Of a DNA stretch of 40,529 bases, positions 33,367 to 40,529 are shown piece by piece. How positions within the stretch are numbered: the stretch's first letter is position 1; each line of letters begins with the position of its first letter. The stretch covers positions 1 to 40,529 of the forward strand of contig CACKVV010000003.1 of the NCBI GenBank assembly GCA_902603665.1, read 5' to 3'. The translations under genes were made by a program, and so were the position numbers. Source of the DNA: an uncultured Pelagibacteraceae bacterium. Its GTDB lineage: Bacteria > Pseudomonadota > Alphaproteobacteria > Pelagibacterales > Pelagibacteraceae. The notes beneath the pieces were generated by a model that saw only the letters and a program-made list of their open reading frames with translations, was not told the DNA's origin and searched no databases.

Positions 33367-34295
33367 ACTGGTTAACAAAAGCAATTAAATTTGGTGAAAA
33401 AATAAAAAAGGTTTTAAAGAAAAGACCTTCAAAAGAAGATATTGAGAATTCAGATTGGACAAGTTGTTGCAAAGGTCCTGTTTTAAAAAAAGAACTTGAA
33501 GATAATCTATGGGTATGTGGTTCTTGTGGTAAACACCACCGAATAAGTTGTAGACAAAGATTTGATATTTTATTTGGTAAAAATGCTTATGAAATCCTTG
33601 AAACGCCTATACCTGCTGAAGACCCTTTAAATTGGGTCGATACAAAATCTTACAAAGATAGGTTAAAAGCCGCGAGAAAGAAAACTAATCAAAACTGTGC
33701 TGTAATGATTGCAAGAGGAAAAATTGATGGAATTGAAATCACAGCAGGCGCTATTAATTTTGATTTCATCGGTGGATCAGTGGGTGCAGCGGAGGGAGAA
33801 GCTATTATTTATGGTGTTCAACATGCAATAGACAATCAAACTCCATATGTTTTCTTTCCTTGTGGGGGTGGCCAAAGAATGTTCGAGTCGCCTATTGCAC
33901 TCGCAAATATGACTAGAACAACCTTAGCAATTAATGAATTAAAGAAAAATAATTTACCTTACTTAGTTTGTTTTACTGATCCAACAGCAGGAGGTATCAC
34001 AGCATCATTTGCAATGTTGGGTGATGTTCATTTTGCTGAAACTGGATGCTTAATTGCATTTGCTGGAAAAAGAGTAATCCAAGCAACAGTAAAAGAGGAA
34101 TTGAGCGCAGACTTTCAAACGTCAGAGTTCGTCGAAAAACATGGATTTGTTGATAGAGTTATTCAAAGGAAAGATATAAGAAAAGAAATCACCACCCTTT
34201 TATCAATATTGCTTAAGAAAGAAACTGAGTTAAATTCAGAAAAATTAAATGACTCTTCAGACAATATTGAACCGCTTACAAAAGCTGCATCCTAA
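33363..34295 (+). CDS. accD: Acetyl-CoA carboxylase carboxyltransferase subunit beta
   Basis: Partner of AccA in the carboxyltransferase. The 310 residues begin with a zinc-ribbon region DWTSCCKGPVL...WVCGSCGKHHR; the second pair C52/C55 is a normal CxxC, whereas the first is an adjacent C35-C36 pair. The carboxyltransferase core shows GAINFDFIGGSVGAAEGE, CGGGQRMFESP, TDPTAGGITASFAMLGD and FAGKRVIQATV. The trpA-accD-folC order is standard in Alphaproteobacteria. Overlaps trpA by four bases. Confidence 0.96.
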   Translation: MNWLTKAIKFGEKIKKVLKKRPSKEDIENSDWTSCCKGPVLKKELEDNLWVCGSCGKHHRISCRQRFDILFGKNAYEILETPIPAEDPLNWVDTKSYKDRLKAARKKTNQNCAVMIARGKIDGIEITAGAINFDFIGGSVGAAEGEAIIYGVQHAIDNQTPYVFFPCGGGQRMFESPIALANMTRTTLAINELKKNNLPYLVCFTDPTAGGITASFAMLGDVHFAETGCLIAFAGKRVIQATVKEELSADFQTSEFVEKHGFVDRVIQRKDIRKEITTLLSILLKKETELNSEKLNDSSDNIEPLTKAAS

Positions 34296-35514
34296 AGAAA
34301 TAGATTTAAGTCTAGATAGAGTTAAAAATCTTTGTAAAAAACTTGGTAATCCTCAAAAAGATTTAAAATATATTTCTGTTGTCGGAACAAATGGAAAATA
34401 TTCAACAATTCAGGCACTAAGAGCAATTTTAAAAGAAGCTAATATAAAATGTAATATCTATACTAGCCCCCATATTCAAAGAATTAATGAAAGATTTATA
34501 TTTAACGATGAAGAAATTTCAGACTCTGATCTTTCAGATTTATTAGTAAAAGTTGAAGAAGTAAACAATGGAGAGGAAATAACTTATTTTGAAATTTTAA
34601 CTGCAGCCTATTTTTTTCATGCAATCAAATATAGAGAAAACATAAATATTATTGAAAGTGGTTTATTTCATAGATTTGATGCAACTAATATAATTGATAA
34701 AAATATATTAAGTATTGTTACTGCCATCGGTTTAGATCATTTAGATTGGCTTCCTAAAAACGAGCAAACAATTGAAAAAATTATTTTTGAAAAAACTTCG
34801 GCTCTTTTAAATTCTAAAATAGTTGTAGCTAAACAAAATAGTGAAGATACACAAGAATTAATAAAACAATCTTTATCCTCAAATGAAGCGAAAAAGATCA
34901 TATTTAATGATAATTTTAGTTATTTAATTAATGAAAATGAATTTATTTATTTTGAAGATGAATTTGGAGGAATAAAATTACCTCAACCAAATTTAATTGG
35001 ACAATTTCAAATTGATAATTCAGCTACAGCAGTTGCAGCTGCTAGAAATCTAGATTTGAATATAACTGATGAAAATATTAAATCTGGAATTACAAAAATT
35101 AAAAGTATTGCAAGACTTCAAGAAATTAAATCAGGTAAATTAAAGGATTTATGTAAAAATAATCAGCTATTTGTTGATGGATCTCATAATCCTTTGGGAG
35201 CAAAAGCATTAAATGATTATTTACAAACACTGAAATGTAAAAAACATATAATTTTAGGTATGATGGCCAATAAAGATCATGAAGAATACATAAGCTATTT
35301 TAAGAATATTTCTTCATTAACAACAATAGATATTCCAAATCAAACTAACTCAATTAAAGGTAAAGATCTGAAAAATAAGTTAAATAAATTTCCTAATCTA
35401 AATAATGAAAAATCAGTGGAGGATGCCTTAAAGAAAATTTCTACTGACAACGATGACATCATACTTATCACAGGATCTCTTTATCTTGCTGGGGAAGTTT
35501 TAAATTTAAATTAG
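34249..35514 (+). CDS. folC: Folylpolyglutamate synthase / dihydrofolate synthase, divergent
   Basis: Adds glutamate to dihydropteroate and to folates. The 421 residues start [20 protein letters not shown], the usual alphaproteobacterial opening, which supports the ATG at 34249 and a 47-base overlap with accD. The P-loop is GTNGKYST (46-53) instead of GTNGKGST, and the Mur-ligase motif is [13 protein letters not shown] instead of EVGLGGRLDATNI. The C-terminal domain has FVDGSHNP, normally DGAHNP, and [14 protein letters not shown]. It is clearly of the FolC/Mur ligase family; whether it retains both activities cannot be judged. It is the only obvious folC candidate here. Converges on trxA (four-base overlap). 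Confidence 0.9.
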   Translation: MTLQTILNRLQKLHPKEIDLSLDRVKNLCKKLGNPQKDLKYISVVGTNGKYSTIQALRAILKEANIKCNIYTSPHIQRINERFIFNDEEISDSDLSDLLVKVEEVNNGEEITYFEILTAAYFFHAIKYRENINIIESGLFHRFDATNIIDKNILSIVTAIGLDHLDWLPKNEQTIEKIIFEKTSALLNSKIVVAKQNSEDTQELIKQSLSSNEAKKIIFNDNFSYLINENEFIYFEDEFGGIKLPQPNLIGQFQIDNSATAVAAARNLDLNITDENIKSGITKIKSIARLQEIKSGKLKDLCKNNQLFVDGSHNPLGAKALNDYLQTLKCKKHIILGMMANKDHEEYISYFKNISSLTTIDIPNQTNSIKGKDLKNKLNKFPNLNNEKSVEDALKKISTDNDDIILITGSLYLAGEVLNLN

Positions 35515-35831
35515 ATATTTTCTTTTATCCAAGAAACAATATCTGATTTTGGTGTTGCTCCAACTTTAGTCGATTTTAACTCTCCGTCTTTGAAAAGTAA
35601 CATTGTAGGTATACCTCTAACACCGTATTTTGTTGGCGTATTAGGCTCTTCATCAATGTTATGTTTTGCAATAGATACATCGTTTGCCATTTCATCTGAG
35701 ATTTCCTCTAAAATCGGTCCGACCATTTTGCAAGGTCCACACCATTCTGCCCAAAAATCAACTACAATTGGTTTGGACGATTTTAAGACTTCTGTATCAA
35801 AATTTTCGTCTGTAATTTTTAATGTTGCCAT
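35511..35831 (-). CDS. trxA: Thioredoxin
   Basis: Cytoplasmic disulfide reductase. The 106 residues carry the canonical active site WAEWCGPCK (C31, C34), the buried Asp in VVDFW, the cis-Pro in [10 protein letters not shown] and KVGATPK. Length and motifs are those of a standard Trx1. It stands 66 bases from the upstream minus-strand exonuclease gene and so probably has its own promoter. Confidence 0.97.
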   Translation of the reverse strand: MATLKITDENFDTEVLKSSKPIVVDFWAEWCGPCKMVGPILEEISDEMANDVSIAKHNIDEEPNTPTKYGVRGIPTMLLFKDGELKSTKVGATPKSDIVSWIKENI

Positions 35832-35897
35832 ATAGTTTATATATAAATTTAATTTTTTAATTCAATACTAAATATAGATATGTTCAAATTATCCACA

Positions 35898-37331
35898 TCA
35901 TGCATTTTCATATTTTTTCTGTATTGACATTGCGTAATTATTGAATTCATCAAGAAGATTTAATTTTTCCTCATCATTTTCATTTGTATACTTTTCTCTT
36001 AAGGTATCTATCTCAGTGTAAAGAGTAGGAATAGTCCACCATTTTTCTTTTCTTTCACTTAATATTCTTTTAGCGATATCTCTTTTCATAGATTTAAGTA
36101 TCTCAGGTGGTAACGTTTCAGGTGCCTCTTGATAAATAATTTTTTTTCCAAAACCAACCAATCTATCATCTTCGAATTTATCTAATAACTTTAATTTATC
36201 TTTCCATGATGCAGCATGCCAGGCTGGGAATAACGCAGTATCTTTGTTTGAAGTAAACTTTGTATAAATACTTTCTTCGGCATAAATATCTTCTTGTGAT
36301 TTTGAGTGTTCTTTTTCCTCTGCCACTTCTCTTAAAGCAACAAGAATATTTTGAGAAAATTTTTCATTTTTTTGAACAATCTCTGCTCTCTTATTTATTA
36401 AACTTTTATCCATTGCATTATAGGGTTCTGCTTTCATTCCATATTTTGCGTCAAAAATAATTGGAGCTTTATTTGATCTAATAGTTCTTAAAAACTTAGG
36501 TGATTTTTTCATTTCTACCTTTAATTCGTTTATTGATAAATTTAACAATGGCTCGACATCTGTTCTTAAATCAACAGAATAATACCAACCTTGGTAGATT
36601 GGATGCATGCAATATTTTGAATGCAGTGGAACCACTAAATGAAGCCGTGACTTTCCATAATAATATTCATTTAAAGTAAAAATATCACCTTTTTTAATAA
36701 TAGTTTCAGTATCAGATTTATTCGCTGTCTTTAAAAAATCATTCCAAGTATGTTCTTGTTTTTTTTTAACAATGCTTAGTACTTTAGCAGTCATCTCAGC
36801 ATCAGCTAGTGCCGAGTGAGCATCACTTGAGTCTATCCCTTGCATACGTGCAAGCGATTCTAATTTAAATACTGCATTATTCTTTTCATTAAATTCTACC
36901 TCTAAAATATTTGGATCTACTGCATAAGCTGCTCGAGCAATATTAATTCCATCATGTCTTTTATTTGGTGCTGCATTGGTTAAATAAGGATATCTTATTC
37001 CTTTAAAGAATTCTTTTCTGATCATTTCATCATCAAAACCGATATTTGACCAACCAAGAAAGATTGCGGGACTCCATTTTTTGAAGATTTTCTCAACCTC
37101 GGCCAACATTTGATAATGACTTAAGTTTGCTTGTGTAAGTTTTTTAATTGAAGTTTTGTTTACTATTAATGCCATTGCCTGAAAGATTTCACCTTCTGGC
37201 AAACGACATCGTAGATTAAATCTATCTTTTTCTTTGAAGTTTTCATCAACAAGCACTCCACCGATTTCAATTATGCTACCAAAGTCAGTGCTGGCACTTG
37301 ATGACTCAATATCCCAAATTGCTAAATTCAT
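35898..37331 (-). CDS. sbcB: Exonuclease I (SbcB)-like 3'-5' single-strand DNA exonuclease
   Basis: DEDDh-family exonuclease of 477 residues, close to the length of E. coli ExoI. The N-terminal nuclease domain has D7-x-E9 (WDIESSS), GWSNIGFDDEMIRKEFF and DAHSALADAEMTAKVL (catalytic His and Asp). The ExoI_C region follows, with KFLRTIRSNKAPIIFDA and RLVGFGKKIIYQE matching the SbcB SH3-like and helical parts. It probably acts in mismatch repair and recombination end-processing. Its neighbours on the same strand are two other nuclease-type genes. Confidence 0.9.
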   Translation of the reverse strand: MNLAIWDIESSSASTDFGSIIEIGGVLVDENFKEKDRFNLRCRLPEGEIFQAMALIVNKTSIKKLTQANLSHYQMLAEVEKIFKKWSPAIFLGWSNIGFDDEMIRKEFFKGIRYPYLTNAAPNKRHDGINIARAAYAVDPNILEVEFNEKNNAVFKLESLARMQGIDSSDAHSALADAEMTAKVLSIVKKKQEHTWNDFLKTANKSDTETIIKKGDIFTLNEYYYGKSRLHLVVPLHSKYCMHPIYQGWYYSVDLRTDVEPLLNLSINELKVEMKKSPKFLRTIRSNKAPIIFDAKYGMKAEPYNAMDKSLINKRAEIVQKNEKFSQNILVALREVAEEKEHSKSQEDIYAEESIYTKFTSNKDTALFPAWHAASWKDKLKLLDKFEDDRLVGFGKKIIYQEAPETLPPEILKSMKRDIAKRILSERKEKWWTIPTLYTEIDTLREKYTNENDEEKLNLLDEFNNYAMSIQKKYENA

Positions 37332-37458
37332 ATTTTATTCCTTAAATTAGCTTAGTTTTGATGTGTATTTGGAAAGTTTTTATTCGAACTAAACCTTTTG
37401 CATCTAAACAAGTAGCTTCTAGTTAGTAATATCTCTTTTATGAATTGGAAAGTTAAAG

Positions 37459-38145
37459 TCAAGATATATTATTCATCTCGTAAAATTTTTTAACCCTTCC
37501 CATAAATAAATTTTGATACATTTCTAATTCAGCTCCCTCAATTTTAAATTCTTGAAATAAGTTATCCTTTGTACAAAGAAGTATAATTCCTGCTTTCATC
37601 TTTGTTCCATGAACTACATCATGAGCTAAAGTGTATGCTCCAAGTTGTAAAAAATAATCTTGAATATAATCAACTTTTTTTGGTTTATTTGCTTGTTTAA
37701 AATCTACAACAACATCTTTTCCTTCATAAAAACCAATAAGGTCGGCAGTCCCTGCATATTGCTCAGGGTAATAAAGTGTTTCCTCCATACCATAAATTTC
37801 ATGTAATCTTCCTTTAATTCCTTTTTCAATTATTTCTTTTGCCATATTTTTATATTGCTCATTCGTTTCGAAAAAACTTTCGTTAATTCTTCCTCTTAAA
37901 AAATCTTCAATGTATGAATGCATTGACGTGCCTCGGGTTGAAGCTTCAGTTTTTATTCTATTGGCTTCTTTGTGACCTACTCTTTCTTTCCAATTTGCAA
38001 GAGCTGCTTTTTCTTCCTCAGATTTGGTAGCACTTAAAATAGTTGTGACACTTGGTAATTTTTCATCTCCAAAAAAATATTTTCTATATCCATTCTCTAT
38101 TGATCTCGATGACTTTGGGTAAGTATATTTATTATTCCACTCCAT
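37459..38145 (-). CDS. PD-(D/E)XK superfamily exonuclease, MGME1/Cas4/RecB-nuclease-like
   Basis: A 228-residue nuclease-like protein. The ordered motifs of the RecB-type nuclease family are visible: RGTSMHSYIEDFL (H76), GTADLIG (D135), VVVDFKQ (D148-x-K150) and FLQLGAYTLA (Q167, Y171). An N-terminal LPSVTTILSAT segment resembles phage and mitochondrial MGME1-type single-strand exonucleases. No iron-sulfur Cys cluster and no helicase domain are present, so it is not a Cas4 or AddB. It lies between the SbcB-like gene and rmuC on the same strand, suggesting a role in DNA ends. The 127 bases downstream to sbcB contain no gene. Specific function unknown. Confidence 0.82.
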   Translation of the reverse strand: MEWNNKYTYPKSSRSIENGYRKYFFGDEKLPSVTTILSATKSEEEKAALANWKERVGHKEANRIKTEASTRGTSMHSYIEDFLRGRINESFFETNEQYKNMAKEIIEKGIKGRLHEIYGMEETLYYPEQYAGTADLIGFYEGKDVVVDFKQANKPKKVDYIQDYFLQLGAYTLAHDVVHGTKMKAGIILLCTKDNLFQEFKIEGAELEMYQNLFMGRVKKFYEMNNIS

Positions 38146-38182
38146 TAAATTTCTTATATTTGGATTTAAACTAAAAATGAAA

Positions 38183-39277
38183 CTAATTTTTGAGTTGTTT
38201 TGGATGGTTCTCTAGTCTTTCAACGTTTTCATTTTTTATAGCTTTTTCTATTTGTTCAGGATCTTTAATATTTTCTAGCGTTCTTGTAATTGATCTTGCG
38301 TCCGTTCCAAATTTATCAACTACAGTCATTGCTTCCTCTAATTTTTTTCTAAGTGAGATTATATTATCAAAATGTTTAGCAAATCTTGTACTTATTGTTT
38401 TTAAATGATTATAAATTTCAGTTGCACCCTTTTGAACTTTTAGAGATTGAAAACCCATGTGTAGAGATTGAAGATATGCTGATAGTGTATTTGGTCCACA
38501 AATTACAACTTTATATTTTTTCATTAGTTCTTGAGTTAATAATTCTTTAGTACTTGGATCTTGATATTCAGTTAACTCTTTATACAAACTTTCGGTAGGA
38601 GCATATACAATTGCAAAATCTGTTGTTTTCGGTGGAACAATATATTTTTCATTCACACTTTTGGCTTTTGCTTTAAATGCGGATGCTAGTTTTGATTTAG
38701 CATCTGCGACTGCTTTTTTATCATCTGCATCATAGCCATCTGTAATTGCTTTATATTTTTCAACTGGAAAATGGGAGTCTACTGGAACCAAAACATCTCC
38801 TTGAAGTTTAATTGCAAATTCAACATTCTCGCTGGTACTCTCCTTCATCTTCACATTTGTCATAAATTGTGACACTGGTAATAAATCTTTTATTAAAGCA
38901 TCCAAACTAAATTCTGCTAAAACTCCATATTTTTTCACACCTGCTAAGATTTTAGTTATGCCTTCTTGGCTTTGATTTAATAATTGTACTTGCTGATTAA
39001 AATTTCCAACTTTTTCATCCACTTTTGTTAGTGCCTCAGTCATGTCTTTTGTAACACCAGTTGACAGGCTATTAAATGAGGTCGACATTGCACCAAGTGA
39101 GTTATTAATAGTAGAATTAAGCGTATCTTTTAAACTTGAAATTTCTGATTTTAGATTTGCAATTTCCTCTGCTTCTTTTTTTTCATCTTTTTTTTGGTTA
39201 GATTTCAAATTTATGAACAGTATTGCTAAGGCAACACCAAATATTAAAACTAGAATAATTAATAAAATTATATCCAT
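38183..39277 (-). CDS. rmuC: RmuC family DNA recombination protein
   Basis: Membrane-anchored putative nuclease that limits inversions between short repeats in E. coli. One N-terminal membrane helix (~3-23) is followed by a coiled coil (~30-110) and the RmuC domain with FSLDALIKDLLP, LVPVDSHFPVEKY, FAIVYAPTESLY, LSAYLQSLHMGFQSL and HFDNIISLRKKLEEA. The PD-(D/E)XK-like position usually reading DxK is D167-S-H169. The 364 residues are somewhat shorter than E. coli RmuC. The next gene on the same strand, 37 bases on, is the PD-(D/E)XK exonuclease. Confidence 0.92.
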   Translation of the reverse strand: MDIILLIILVLIFGVALAILFINLKSNQKKDEKKEAEEIANLKSEISSLKDTLNSTINNSLGAMSTSFNSLSTGVTKDMTEALTKVDEKVGNFNQQVQLLNQSQEGITKILAGVKKYGVLAEFSLDALIKDLLPVSQFMTNVKMKESTSENVEFAIKLQGDVLVPVDSHFPVEKYKAITDGYDADDKKAVADAKSKLASAFKAKAKSVNEKYIVPPKTTDFAIVYAPTESLYKELTEYQDPSTKELLTQELMKKYKVVICGPNTLSAYLQSLHMGFQSLKVQKGATEIYNHLKTISTRFAKHFDNIISLRKKLEEAMTVVDKFGTDARSITRTLENIKDPEQIEKAIKNENVERLENHPKQLKN

Positions 39278-39315
39278 GATTCGTAAGTAGTTATTTATAA
39301 TAAGACTAAAGTTTT

Positions 39316-39993
39316 TTATTTTGAAATCAAATTAATAACTTTTTTAATTCCCTGAATTTTCACACTTTTTTTAGATATCATCAAACAAGCTTGAGATTTT
39401 AAAATTTCACCATCTTTAAGAATTCTAAGATTGTTGGCTTTTAGGGTTTCACCAGTTGATGTTATGTCGGATATGATTTCAGAAGATCCTGTAAATGGAT
39501 AAATTTCTGTTGCACCAAGACTTTTAACTAACTTAAATTGAGTTACACCTCTTTGAAATAGAAATTCCCTAGTTAAGTTAGGATATTTGGTAGCAACTCT
39601 TAATCTACTTTTCTTTTTATCTTTAAACTCAAAAGCTATTTCTTCTAAATCAGCTAATGTCTGAACATCAATCCAGTCATCAGGAATAGCTATTACTAAT
39701 GTAGCATCACCAAAGTTATATTTTTTTTTAACCAAGATTTGTTTTTGAATATTAATTTCACTTTCTTTAAGTAAATCATAACCTGAGAAACCAATATCTA
39801 GAGATCCATCTCCTAATCTTTCTACAATCTCTCTTGCATGCAAGTAAGTAACATTGATATTTTTAAATCCTTTAATATAACCAAATAAATCTCTCTCTCC
39901 TCGTTCAGATAAAAGTTTTAATTTTTTTTTTGAAAAAACTTTTAAAACATTTTTTCTTAATCTTCCCTTGCTTGGTATTCCAATATTAATCAT
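39316..39993 (-). CDS. hisG: ATP phosphoribosyltransferase, short-form catalytic subunit
   Basis: First step of histidine synthesis (ATP plus PRPP). The 225 residues are the short HisG form lacking the C-terminal regulatory ACT-like domain, which requires a HisZ partner. Motifs include IGIPSKGRLRKNV, DGSLDIGFSGYDLLKES, RVATKYPNL and the PRPP loop region GATEIYPFTGSSEIISDITSTG. It overlaps the hisZ end by eight bases, consistent with equal production of the two subunits. Confidence 0.95.
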   Translation of the reverse strand: MINIGIPSKGRLRKNVLKVFSKKKLKLLSERGERDLFGYIKGFKNINVTYLHAREIVERLGDGSLDIGFSGYDLLKESEINIQKQILVKKKYNFGDATLVIAIPDDWIDVQTLADLEEIAFEFKDKKKSRLRVATKYPNLTREFLFQRGVTQFKLVKSLGATEIYPFTGSSEIISDITSTGETLKANNLRILKDGEILKSQACLMISKKSVKIQGIKKVINLISK

Positions 39994-40529
39994 TTAAATT
40001 TATTGCAGCTCCTACTGCTGGTATTTTTTTGTTTGATCCAAGATCTCCAATTAAATTATCGTACCTTCCACCATTGATAATATTTATATTTTTAGATTTT
40101 TTTTTAATTTCAATTTTAAATACAAGACCAGTATAATATTCCAGTTGCCTACCAAATGAAGCTGAATATCTAATATTTAATTTTGAGACTTTATTTTTAG
40201 TTATTGGAAAATAGTTACTCTCAACTCGTAAATTAATTTTATTTTTTCTAAAAAATGAATTTAATTTATTTGCTGCTTGATCTATTGAGCAATTTATTTT
40301 GAGAAATTCTTTAATGATTTTTGCAACATTTTTTCCTTTTTTTGCTCTTCTTGGATCTTTTATTTTATTATTAAACCGTTCTAAAATTTCATTAACAGAT
40401 CTTCCAGCAATCATCTTGTATTGCGCTTGCTTAAGCATTTGTTGATATCTTTTTTTATCAATCTCAACAATTGTTGGATCAACATCGGAATTTGTTTCGA
40501 GACGTTTTAACAATTCATTAAAATAATTT
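39986..40529 (-). CDS. hisZ: ATP phosphoribosyltransferase regulatory subunit HisZ, 5' end outside the window
   Basis: Catalytically inactive histidyl-tRNA synthetase paralogue that activates and regulates short HisG. Only the C-terminal ~180 residues are visible; the frame stays open to the right edge, so a TTG at 40513 is internal and the true start lies beyond 40529. The class II-synthetase-like segment YYTGLVFKIEI and the motif INGGRYDNLIGDLG...PAVGAAI are characteristic. The adjacent short-form hisG supports HisZ rather than HisS. Confidence 0.9.
   Translation of the reverse strand, partial: NYFNELLKRLETNSDVDPTIVEIDKKRYQQMLKQAQYKMIAGRSVNEILERFNNKIKDPRRAKKGKNVAKIIKEFLKINCSIDQAANKLNSFFRKNKINLRVESNYFPITKNKVSKLNIRYSASFGRQLEYYTGLVFKIEIKKKSKNINIINGGRYDNLIGDLGSNKKIPAVGAAINLND

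Noticed and set aside
37332-37458. Possible small RNA or tRNA in the 127-base gap between the SbcB-like and MGME1-like genes
   Set aside because: No cloverleaf, no CCA-type end and no stable hairpin could be seen.
1-40529. CRISPR arrays, insertion sequences, prophage or integrase genes
   Set aside because: No spaced direct repeats, transposase, integrase or phage structural genes were found on either strand.
39986-40529. hisS (histidyl-tRNA synthetase) instead of hisZ
   Set aside because: The eight-base overlap with a short-form hisG makes HisZ more likely, although only the C-terminal part is visible.

Overview
The window is a strongly AT-rich, densely packed chromosomal segment of an alphaproteobacterium, almost certainly a SAR11-type (Pelagibacterales) marine bacterium. 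The evidence is alphaproteobacterial gene orders (ffs-dnaX-ybaB-recR; cmk-rpsA-ihfB; trpF-trpB-trpA-accD-folC; DUF4167-prmC-prfA), the cell-cycle regulator GcrA, Lys/Asn/Ile-rich proteins, almost no intergenic DNA, and a tandem glycine riboswitch in front of malate synthase G, an arrangement reported for SAR11. No tRNA, rRNA, CRISPR array, insertion sequence or prophage was seen. No stretch above 300 bases lacks a gene; the longest gaps are 11594-11809 (216 bases, holding the riboswitch) and 20993-21165 (173 bases, upstream of gcrA).

Layout. 1-693: 3' part of an M23 peptidoglycan peptidase. 690-5328 (minus): lysC, ispG, prfA, prmC and a DUF4167 gene, read right to left. 5394-7887: ubiG (plus), then DUF1178 and argJ (minus). 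7943-11593: secA (plus) converging on accA (minus). 11653-13960: glycine riboswitch and glcB. 13962-18261 (minus): kdsB, pheA, SRP RNA (ffs), dnaX, ybaB, recR. 18360-20992: cytochrome c (plus) converging on argD-argF (minus). 21166-22894: gcrA (plus), then a SHOCT protein and an NDUFA9-like reductase (minus). 22912-35514 (plus): fourteen tightly coupled genes, rnd-kdsD-lptC-lptB-aroA-cmk-rpsA-ihfB-pyrF-trpF-trpB-trpA-accD-folC. 35511-40529 (minus): hisZ-hisG, rmuC, a PD-(D/E)XK nuclease, an exonuclease I homologue and trxA.

How the genes work together. Most are single-copy core functions: amino-acid synthesis (arginine argJ/argF/argD; aspartate family lysC; aromatic aroA, pheA, trpFBA; histidine hisG/hisZ), lipid precursors (accA, accD, ispG), LPS (kdsD, kdsB, lptC, lptB), translation (prfA, prmC, rpsA), protein export (secA, ffs) and DNA maintenance (dnaX, recR, ybaB, rmuC, sbcB-like). 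The riboswitch links glycine to glyoxylate/malate metabolism.

Most interesting points. (1) Tryptophan synthase is unorthodox: TrpB keeps the PLP lysine but has Asp for the catalytic Glu109 and has lost several other hallmark residues, while TrpA keeps both catalytic acids but has lost its side of the classical alpha-beta salt bridge, as has TrpB. (2) AccA carries a C-terminal extension ending in a predicted membrane helix. (3) FolC has a substituted P-loop. (4) lptA is missing between lptC and lptB. (5) The dnaX start must lie downstream of the SRP RNA. No wholly new multi-gene system was recognised.
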